This document shows positions 6,634 through 11,515 of a DNA stretch of 11,515 nucleotides, in pieces. Source of the stretch: an uncultured Petrimonas sp. (GTDB lineage: Bacteria > Bacteroidota > Bacteroidia > Bacteroidales > Dysgonomonadaceae). Both the position numbers and the translations under genes were made by a program. A model generated the notes under the pieces. It saw nothing but the letters and a program-made list of their open reading frames with translations, was not told where the DNA came from and did no database searches. The DNA is taken from the NCBI GenBank assembly GCA_934621705.1, contig CAKTUP010000063.1, positions 1 through 11,515 on the forward strand, written 5' to 3'. Position 1 is the stretch's first letter; each line of letters begins with the position of its first letter.

Positions 6634-7506
6634 ATGAAAACTTTAAAATCGGTCTTGGAAGCAGACTACAGCAAAAAGACAAAAAATGAATTGATTGAAA
6701 TGTTATCGGGATTGGAGGCAGCATTAACTCCATCCGTGTACGAACAGATTAGCGGGATTACTCCTTTGGAATTGCAAGGTATTACTAAAAAAGAGATTTT
6801 AGACATTATTGAGAACTTTAAAGGCGGATACGATTCCAAATGGGAGAGTTCCGTGGCAAAAGCTTCGACAGATACTTTGAAATTGATTTTCGGACAAATG
6901 GCGGCAGACGATCAGATTTTCTCTACTTCCGATGCGGCAAGCGCAGATTTTGCCGCCGAATTGGGAAGTATCGATTTCGCCACCATTATCGGCGGACCGT
7001 TGGATGCTTGCGTGAAAGCACAGTCTAATGCTTCGATAAGCACTGTGAGCTTTATCAACGAAGTGGGATTTGAAACGGAATCAGGTGTCAAGAAACTCAG
7101 AATGGCGGAATTTAAGTACAAGAAAAATGTTCCTAATCCTGCCTATGATCCGGCAAATCCGGGTACTACATCTCCTACAATTCAACAAGATGCGGAAATT
7201 AATGTACCCTTTATCGCTCTTCTAAATGTGCCAAGTTTCCGGATAGAATCGTGTGAGGTGGATTTCAACGTAAAACTTAATTCAACGTACACGAAAAACG
7301 TAAGTAGTGAATTCGGTATGAATGTTGGGGCTTCGGCCGGTTGGGGACCGGTAAAATTCAAAGTGGATGTTTCCTATAAAAGATCTTCAAGCACCGGCAT
7401 AAAGGTAGAAAAGGAATATTCCTTAGGGGTAAAAGTGAGGGCAACCAACGACGAAATGCCTGCCGGACTCGAAAAAGTGTTGGGTTTATTGGGCACAACA
7501 AATTAA
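6634..7506 (+). CDS. DUF2589-like protein, first gene of the protease operon
   Basis: A 290-residue protein with no signal peptide or membrane helix. The region from about residue 112 fits DUF2589 as I know it: SIDFATIIGGPLDACVKAQ (112-130), FINEVGFE (140-147), then VPFIALLNVPSFRIESCEVD (191-210) followed by FNVKLNS. The first 110 residues are an extra helical region with a short Gly-containing linker, longer than in minimal family members. Residues 226-272 alternate polar and nonpolar side chains (VKFKVDVSYK, GIKVEKEYSLGVKV), predicting amphipathic beta-hairpins. No function is established for the family that I can cite. It leads a five-gene unit with a subtilase; the gene after it starts 4 bp past its stop. 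It could be the protease's substrate, a scaffold or an effector, but nothing in the sequence decides this. Confidence 0.72.
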   Translation: MKTLKSVLEADYSKKTKNELIEMLSGLEAALTPSVYEQISGITPLELQGITKKEILDIIENFKGGYDSKWESSVAKASTDTLKLIFGQMAADDQIFSTSDAASADFAAELGSIDFATIIGGPLDACVKAQSNASISTVSFINEVGFETESGVKKLRMAEFKYKKNVPNPAYDPANPGTTSPTIQQDAEINVPFIALLNVPSFRIESCEVDFNVKLNSTYTKNVSSEFGMNVGASAGWGPVKFKVDVSYKRSSSTGIKVEKEYSLGVKVRATNDEMPAGLEKVLGLLGTTN

Positions 7507-7510
7507 GGCA

Positions 7511-8209
7511 ATGATTAAACTGTCAGATTACCTGGATTATCTCTATAGCGAGATAATCCAGGCTCGTAAAAAGGCCGATGAAAAGTCGGTTTTGGTGGCG
7601 AAAGAGTATGCGAACCATGAATACTTGAAATTTTTCAAGGCTCCAAGGTTTGCCTTTCCGGCCATAAAAATGGATATTCCATTAAAAGTTAACGATATAA
7701 GCGCGCAATCGAAATACGATTTCAAACTCGATGAAGCCAAGTTTCTGAGCAACTTAAACGAAAGAATTACAGCCGTTAATAAGGAAAAACAGCTCAATAT
7801 TTCTCTCGTTACCAAAGAGCAAATACAAAATCAGGAGTTCAAGCAGCTTTTTTCCACGCTTGAAAAGAAAGACCGGAAATTGGTAAAAAATATTGACGAC
7901 GAAGTAAAAAAAATAGACATTTCGTCGCAAATAAAATCGTTAAATATCGGCACATTCAGACCTCAGGATACCACTACCACGACGGAAAATCTTGAAATGA
8001 ACAGAATCCTGTCAGAAACTATCAGGAATAATTACTCGCTAGTATCCACCAAGTTGAATGACATTTATATCGATCCGAACACAACCGGCGCGGAAGATAA
8101 AGATAAGTTGTTTATCAATCTTCATATCGAAATGGAAGAAGAAGGAATTCGAATTCAAACGTTTCAGGATAAAGATGGCAAAACCATCGAAGAAATCATT
8201 TTTGAATAA
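7511..8209 (+). CDS. Unknown protein, possible partner of the DUF2589-like protein
   Basis: A 232-residue cytoplasmic-looking protein. The N-terminus is a long charged helix (about 1-38, starting MIKLSDYLDYLYSEIIQARK) followed by PRFAFPAIKMDIPLKV (45-60), a Pro-rich beta segment. The helix-then-strand opening resembles proteins I associate with DUF2589 genes, but I cannot name a family. The middle (70-160) is Lys/Glu-rich and helical, then a TTTTT run; the C-terminus (LFINLHIEMEEEGIRIQTF) is two beta strands with an acidic turn. It starts 4 bp after the DUF2589-like gene and its TAA touches the next ATG. A perfect 13-bp hairpin sits 20 nt into the coding sequence (7531-7562). No Shine-Dalgarno sequence is seen. 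Confidence 0.75.
   Translation: MIKLSDYLDYLYSEIIQARKKADEKSVLVAKEYANHEYLKFFKAPRFAFPAIKMDIPLKVNDISAQSKYDFKLDEAKFLSNLNERITAVNKEKQLNISLVTKEQIQNQEFKQLFSTLEKKDRKLVKNIDDEVKKIDISSQIKSLNIGTFRPQDTTTTTENLEMNRILSETIRNNYSLVSTKLNDIYIDPNTTGAEDKDKLFINLHIEMEEEGIRIQTFQDKDGKTIEEIIFE
7531..7562 (+). repeat. Perfect 13-bp intragenic hairpin
   Basis: CCTGGATTATCTC (7531-7543) and GAGATAATCCAGG (7550-7562) are exact inverted repeats with the 6-nt loop TATAGC, starting 20 nt after the start codon of the second operon gene. Both arms are coding (YLDYLYSEIIQA). No T run follows, so it is not a standard terminator. Confidence 0.85.
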
Positions 8210-8791
8210 ATGAAAGAATTCATCCACAATAAAGTAAAGGTTATCGATGAGCTTTTTACAGAATTTAATCAGGTACAAGGCTTGTATGCCGATAGATCGT
8301 TTGATTTTGAATATCGGTTTACGGTTTTTTTAAATAAATTATCCGATTATTTCAAAAAAAGCGGAGATAGTGCGAAAGAGTCGGAAGTTTTTCGGGTCAT
8401 CAATTTGCTTCAAACGGTAAAAAGAGGATTTAATCCGTCGAAATTAGAGAAAATAAACTCCGGCAAACGGGAATTGTGGTGGGGATTTTCTTACAACGGA
8501 ATTGAAAGTATCGACTCGCTACTGCAGGAAATCTACAGAAAAGAAACCGCGAAACTTGAAGAAGGAGAGGAAATTCTCAACAACTTGATTCTGAGTCTTT
8601 ACCAGCAAGGTTTTTTAACAGATCAAATGCTGAAAGACTTGGATTCCGTTCCAAAAATAGAAGCTTCGTGGAATTTGCTTTTGTCTCAAAACGGCTCTAT
8701 TTCCGTGATCAATAAAAAGCTGATGACTAAGTTGATAGCCGAAGACATCTACTTGCTTCTTGAAAAGATCATTGCTAAGATTACTGCTTAA
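8210..8791 (+). CDS. Unknown all-helical protein of the protease operon
   Basis: A 193-residue protein that I do not recognise. It appears entirely alpha-helical, with no signal peptide or membrane segment. Notable points are a basic stretch near residues 60-80, the motif RELWWGFSYNGIESID (about 86-101) with adjacent tryptophans, and an amphipathic C-terminal helix ending LLLEKIIAKITA. Its ATG directly abuts the TAA of the preceding gene (TAAATG), so translation is probably coupled and the two products may act together in fixed ratio. The subtilase gene starts 12 bp after its stop. An adaptor or substrate-presenting role for the protease is possible but is only inferred from position. Confidence 0.72.
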   Translation: MKEFIHNKVKVIDELFTEFNQVQGLYADRSFDFEYRFTVFLNKLSDYFKKSGDSAKESEVFRVINLLQTVKRGFNPSKLEKINSGKRELWWGFSYNGIESIDSLLQEIYRKETAKLEEGEEILNNLILSLYQQGFLTDQMLKDLDSVPKIEASWNLLLSQNGSISVINKKLMTKLIAEDIYLLLEKIIAKITA

Positions 8792-8803
8792 TAAAACAAA
8801 ATT

Positions 8804-10066
8804 ATGACAACTAACAGATACATTGTATTGCTGAAGGATCAGGATGAAAAATCGATTGAAAATGTGGAGAAAGAATTTTCGGTAAGTGTAACATCATCCG
8901 AGTTATTATCCAAAGACAACCGTTCGTTCGATATTATCGACAATAACAACGCCGTTCTTTACAAAAACCTGGGAGTTATGGTTGTAGATGACATCGACGA
9001 GAAACAATTGGCCGCGTCGCTCGTTGACAAAAAAAGCCCGGTAGTTTACTATGAAAAAGAACGTGAGTTTTTTACGGCAGATGAAACATCTCTTTTTAAT
9101 GATTTGAAAACGAGCGTTGAACTGTTGAAAGAGAAAATTTTGGAGCTCGAAAAATTCCTTAAAAACAAACCTATTCCTCAGCCGGCGACAGCTGATTTGG
9201 AGTGGGGGTTGAAAGCTATTGGAATAGACGGCACGCAGTTTTCGGGTAAAGGAATTGATGTTTGTATTCTGGATACGGGTTTTGATATTTCGCATCCCGA
9301 TTTTGTCGGCAGAGCCATTGAAGGAAAGTCATTTATAGAAGGCGAAGAGTGGGACAAAGACCCCAACGGACACGGAACGCATTGCGCCGGCATTGCTTGC
9401 GGAAACATAAGAAACGATACGGGAAAGCGTTACGGTATTGCAAAAGAAAGCAACTTGAAAATCGGAAAAGTTCTTTCCAATGCCGGAAAAGGGTCAACCA
9501 GCAGCATTGTAGACGCTATTGACTGGGCAATTACCAAGAATTTCAGGGTAATCTCATTGTCGCTGGCTTCGCCTGTGCAATTGAATGAAAAGCCTTCCGT
9601 GCTTTTTGAAACAGTTGGCAAACGAGCGCTGGATAACAATTGTTTACTTATTGCCGCAGCCGGAAACGACAGCAGCCGGCCATCGTTGCCCCTCCCGGTT
9701 TCGGCTCCGGCAAATGCACTTTCCATAATGGCTGTTGCCGCAATCGACAATCAGTTGAGGATTGCGCGGTTTTCCAATGCCGGAATCAATGCCGCCACCG
9801 GAGGCAATATCAACGTTTGCGCACCGGGTGTTGACGTGTTAAGTTCTTATCCGAAAAAGAACGGCAGCGCCACCGGTTATAAATTGCTAAACGGAACAAG
9901 TATGGCTACACCGTACGTGTCGGGTTTAGCCGCTCTTTATATGGAACAGTTTCCCGATTTAGATGCTCGCAAAATATGGAAGTTACTCGAAAGTAAAGCA
10001 AAACCGATCGAAGGACTCAAATACAGAGATATCGGCAAAGGATTGATTCAGGTTATACAGGGATAA
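8804..10066 (+). CDS. S8 subtilisin-type serine protease with I9-like prodomain
   Basis: A 420-residue subtilase with a complete catalytic set: Asp157 (VCILDTGFDISHPDF), His190 (NGHGTHCAGI), oxyanion-hole Asn288 (IAAAGND) and Ser366 (LNGTSMATPYVSG). Residues 4-90 look like an inhibitor-I9 propeptide (RYIVLLKD, a helix, a strand near 51-62, then VVYYEKEREFF), with some extra residues. A Leu/Glu/Lys helix (about 97-121) links it to the protease domain. There is no signal peptide, so the enzyme should act, or at least mature, in the cytoplasm; that is unusual because most subtilases are secreted. It is the fourth gene of the operon and is followed after 4 bp by a 66-aa I9-like gene. Expected activity is endoproteolysis after prodomain removal. 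The targets are unknown, and the neighbouring operon products are the first candidates. Confidence 0.93.
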   Translation: MTTNRYIVLLKDQDEKSIENVEKEFSVSVTSSELLSKDNRSFDIIDNNNAVLYKNLGVMVVDDIDEKQLAASLVDKKSPVVYYEKEREFFTADETSLFNDLKTSVELLKEKILELEKFLKNKPIPQPATADLEWGLKAIGIDGTQFSGKGIDVCILDTGFDISHPDFVGRAIEGKSFIEGEEWDKDPNGHGTHCAGIACGNIRNDTGKRYGIAKESNLKIGKVLSNAGKGSTSSIVDAIDWAITKNFRVISLSLASPVQLNEKPSVLFETVGKRALDNNCLLIAAAGNDSSRPSLPLPVSAPANALSIMAVAAIDNQLRIARFSNAGINAATGGNINVCAPGVDVLSSYPKKNGSATGYKLLNGTSMATPYVSGLAALYMEQFPDLDARKIWKLLESKAKPIEGLKYRDIGKGLIQVIQG

Positions 10067-10070
10067 GAAA

Positions 10071-10271
10071 ATGAAAACGTATTTTGGAGTCATAAAAGAC
10101 GGGATATCTTTTAAAGAAGTAAAAACCAAATTATCCGATTTAGGAATAAAAATACTTAAACATTATTCAAAATTAAGGATAATTAAATTTGAAATCGATA
10201 AAGAGGTTTCGGAAATAAATTTTGATTTTTTTGTTTCTATAGAAGAAGAAAAAGAAGATTTTTTCATTTAA
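10071..10271 (+). CDS. Free-standing I9-like protein, candidate protease inhibitor
   Basis: A 66-residue protein whose layout matches a subtilisin propeptide (inhibitor I9): strand YFGVIKDG (4-11), helix SFKEVKTKLSDLG (13-25), strand IKILKHYSKL (26-35), strand RIIKFEID (36-43), a short helix, and a final strand with FFVSIEEEKEDFF (53-65). The tail resembles the end of the protease's own prodomain (VVYYEKEREFF). It has no protease domain and no signal peptide. It starts 4 bp after the subtilase stop, so the two are co-expressed. Free I9 proteins that inhibit subtilases are known (fungal POIA1, yeast IB2), which supports an inhibitor or folding-helper role. The gene is visibly A/T-rich, about 22% GC by hand count. 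The family call rests on pattern and position, not on a profile match. Confidence 0.65.
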   Translation: MKTYFGVIKDGISFKEVKTKLSDLGIKILKHYSKLRIIKFEIDKEVSEINFDFFVSIEEEKEDFFI

Positions 10272-10310
10272 TTGGATAATTAAAAAATACGAAAGAGCCT
10301 TGATCTTTGT

Positions 10311-10365
10311 TTGAGTTCTCCAAATGAAACGACAATCAGTAGTTTCTAAACTCATTTGTCCTCAA
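10311..10365 (+). repeat. Nested inverted repeat after the protease operon
   Basis: Outer arms TTGAG (10311-10315) and CTCAA (10361-10365) enclose inner arms CAAATGA (10321-10327) and TCATTTG (10352-10358). Together they make an interrupted 12-bp stem with a 24-nt loop, 40 bp after the last operon gene. No T run follows, so it is at best an atypical terminator or an RNA 3'-end stabiliser. No gene is seen in 10272-10441. Confidence 0.4.
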
Positions 10366-10441
10366 GTAATTAGAAATAACGAAACAATGTGTGTAACCGA
10401 TCAAAATTTTCCCAATTGAGGTTTTATTCTTATTTTATGCT

Positions 10442-10577
10442 GTAATTGATTGTTTATAAGCTGGATACTGTTGCACGCGTGTCTGTGTAGTACAAATGAA
10501 AGAAATGTTAATGCTTGCTGAATCCAAAAAAATGTATAAATAATCCTAACATTTTTACTTTTGAAGAATTATTTTTG
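10442..10577 (+). promoter_or_regulatory. Regulatory element B: second copy of element A
   Basis: This 136-bp region repeats the plan of element A. From GTAATT to the 13-mer GTGTAGTACAAAT (10485-10497) is 43 bp in both. From GTTAATG (10507-10513) to TAAC (10547-10550) is 40 bp in both, and from TAAC to TATTTTTG (10570-10577) is 19 bp in both; a single 1-nt gap aligns the whole. By eye overall identity is near 60%, concentrated in these blocks. The proximal 21-bp-period repeat TGTATAAATAATCCTAA (10533-10549) is well kept; the distal one (10512-10528) keeps only TG and ATCC. No intact gene lies at the expected distance downstream. Confidence 0.65.
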
Positions 10578-10843
10578 TACTCAAATGGATGCATTATGTT
10601 ATTGAAATGGCTATCGATGTGTCTTTTTGAAAATTAATGTTTAACATGCGCTATATTCTGTTATTAGTTTTTTTAAGGCCATTTCAAGAAACTATTTTGA
10701 ATAATTAACGGTGTCTTCGAATTTGGTTGGAAGAGAACCCAAACTGTATGTGCTTGATCGATCTCTTTAGGGAGTCATTCTGCTGTGCATGCATACTAAG
10801 AACCCCCTCATTCTGGCTGATAATAAGCATCTCTTTGTAATAC
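10578..10843 (+). other. Gene-free stretch after element B
   Basis: No convincing gene is present. The first possible starts after the -7 box encode only very short peptides, for example 20 codons from ATG 10646 beginning MRYILLLVF, which is signal-peptide-like and may be a decayed gene start. A copy of the MITE end sequence occurs at 10687-10702. The stretch is best read as decayed intergenic DNA between element B and the MITE. Confidence 0.5.
10687..10702 (+). repeat. Isolated extra copy of the MITE end sequence
   Basis: AGAAACTATTTTGAAT matches the left end of the downstream MITE (AGAAACTGTTTTGAAT) at 15 of 16 positions, in the same orientation, 159 bp earlier. No separate right end is seen for it. 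It could be the relic of an older insertion. Confidence 0.45.
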
Positions 10844-10846
10844 TTA

Positions 10847-11029
10847 GAAACTGTTTTGAATTTTACAATGATATGATTTTTGTTTATTCTTTTATGCTGT
10901 TTTTTGCCCTTTTTCGCGTCTTTGAACTTTCCTTTCTTTCAAATAGCCCGCTATTTGATGCGAAACGAAAGCCCAAATCCATCAAAAAATGACTAAAAAA
11001 CATTGCATAAAAAAATTCAAAACAGTTTC
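10847..11029. mobile_element. MITE-like element with 18-bp terminal inverted repeats
   Basis: GAAACTGTTTTGAATTTT (10847-10864) and its exact reverse complement (11012-11029) bound a 183-bp element, flanked by TTA on both sides (10844-10846 and 11030-11032) as a likely target duplication. Inside, CAATG / CATTG (10866-10870, 11001-11005) add to the outer pairing. CAAATAGC / GCTATTTG (10940-10947, 10950-10957) form a central hairpin. It holds no transposase, so it would need one supplied elsewhere. A 3-bp TNA duplication is seen for some IS5-family elements, but the family is not assigned here. Confidence 0.8.
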
Positions 11030-11065
11030 TTATTCGTGTATTAAAACAATAAAAAAGATGGAAAC

Positions 11066-11431
11066 ATGAAAACAGTTCTCAAAAATGAATCAAGGCCAAT
11101 GCGAGTGAATGTGTTTTTTCTTCAAAAAGTTACTGATATTATTAATCGGCAGATTTCCGATCCCGGCCTCTCGCCCGGTTCAATAGCCAAGGAATTGGGT
11201 ATGAGCGTGTCTCAACTCAACAGGAAAATCAATGCCGCTACCGGATATTCCACGAATGCCTATATTATTCAGTTGAAAGTTAATCACGCAAAAAAACAGC
11301 TGGTTCATTGTGACAAAAATATTGGTGAAGTGGCAAAAACATGTGGTTTTATCGATCTGGCCTACTTTTCCCGTACGTTTAAAAGGCACACAGGAGTTAC
11401 GCCGTCATACTATCGTAATTTTGTTCAATAG
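11066..11431 (+). CDS. Stand-alone AraC-type DNA-binding protein, likely HTCS remnant
   Basis: A 121-residue protein made of one AraC-type double helix-turn-helix domain. By hand alignment it is about 57% identical (69 of 121) to the last 122 residues of the HTCS in this window. The two recognition regions are nearly the same: SQLNRKINA against SQLNRKVNA, and AYFSRTFKR against AYFSRTFKK. It should therefore bind the same sites. It lacks receiver, kinase and sensor parts. DNA before its ATG (ATTAAAACAAT, 11040-11050) matches HTCS codons for IKT, but with 26 nt to the ATG where the HTCS has 24, so the frame is broken. This suggests a 3' remnant of a second HTCS. No consensus promoter or ribosome binding site is seen close upstream; the MITE ends 36 bp before the ATG. 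The intact domain leaves open that it is expressed. Confidence 0.72.
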   Translation: MKTVLKNESRPMRVNVFFLQKVTDIINRQISDPGLSPGSIAKELGMSVSQLNRKINAATGYSTNAYIIQLKVNHAKKQLVHCDKNIGEVAKTCGFIDLAYFSRTFKRHTGVTPSYYRNFVQ

Positions 11432-11515
11432 ACGTGATTCAATATATTGTTTTACAGCCGATTATTTTGTTAAAAAATAGTCAAGATTTTCAATGTATTC
11501 AATTAACAAGCAGCT

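Noticed and set aside
6634..7506. Bacterial gasdermin
   Set aside because: Size and protease neighbour are suggestive, but the sequence fits DUF2589 and no gasdermin feature could be recognised.
3511..10271. Polysaccharide utilisation locus
   Set aside because: An HTCS often marks one, but no SusC, SusD or carbohydrate-active enzyme is present.
10267..10284. TTTAATT / AATTAAA inverted repeat at the operon end as a terminator
   Set aside because: The stem is all A/T and is followed by A residues, not T, on the coding strand; such repeats are easy to get in A/T-rich DNA.
10789..10992. 67-codon frame running into the MITE
   Set aside because: It crosses the left end of the mobile element, ends inside it, and has no promoter, ribosome site or recognisable family.
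11432..11515. Possible third copy of the regulatory element after the AraC gene
   Set aside because: Only a loose match to the first 20 bp (GTGATTCAATATATTG) is seen. The 13-mer and -7 box are absent and the window ends.
1..11515. tRNA, rRNA or CRISPR array
   Set aside because: No cloverleaf, rRNA segment or regularly spaced direct-repeat array was found on either strand by reading.

Overview
The window looks like a Bacteroidota chromosome, most likely order Bacteroidales. Promoters fit the TTTG / TAnnTTTG pattern of that phylum, most genes lack a Shine-Dalgarno sequence, and there is a hybrid two-component regulator (HTCS) and a DUF5053-type protein, both typical of the group. Genus cannot be fixed from the sequence.

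Positions 1-3460 are mostly housekeeping. The 3' end of an unidentified gene (2-97) converges on a U32-family tRNA-hydroxylation-type protein (142-1413, minus strand). A divergent promoter region separates it from a two-gene unit, a 60-aa unknown and a DUF5053-like protein. Next comes the ribosomal operon rpsF-rpsR-rplI (2248-3396), with its own promoter and terminator. rpsR and rplI carry strong Shine-Dalgarno sequences that stand out in this genome type.

Positions 3433-10271 form the accessory region. A 960-residue HTCS (TPR sensor, histidine kinase, receiver, AraC output) is followed 20 bp later by a regulatory element (A, 6414-6548) and a tight five-gene unit: a DUF2589-like protein, two proteins I do not recognise, a cytosolic-looking subtilisin-type protease with an I9-like prodomain, and a 66-aa free-standing I9-like protein that may be the protease's inhibitor. 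The second gene carries a perfect 13-bp hairpin 20 nt past its start codon.

Positions 10272-11515 look like a decayed duplicate. Element B (10442-10577) matches element A in layout almost base for base but has no intact gene after it. A 183-bp MITE-like element with 18-bp inverted repeats and a TTA target duplication follows. Abutting it is a 121-aa AraC-type protein, about 57% identical to the output domain of the HTCS. Its homology continues upstream of the start codon in another frame, so it looks like the 3' remnant of a second HTCS.

Working model (inference): the HTCS senses a periplasmic signal and activates element A through 21-bp-spaced direct repeats next to a -33 region that lacks the TTTG consensus. 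This switches on a cytoplasmic protease, inhibitor and DUF2589 module. The free AraC domain, if expressed, would recognise the same sites without phosphorelay control.
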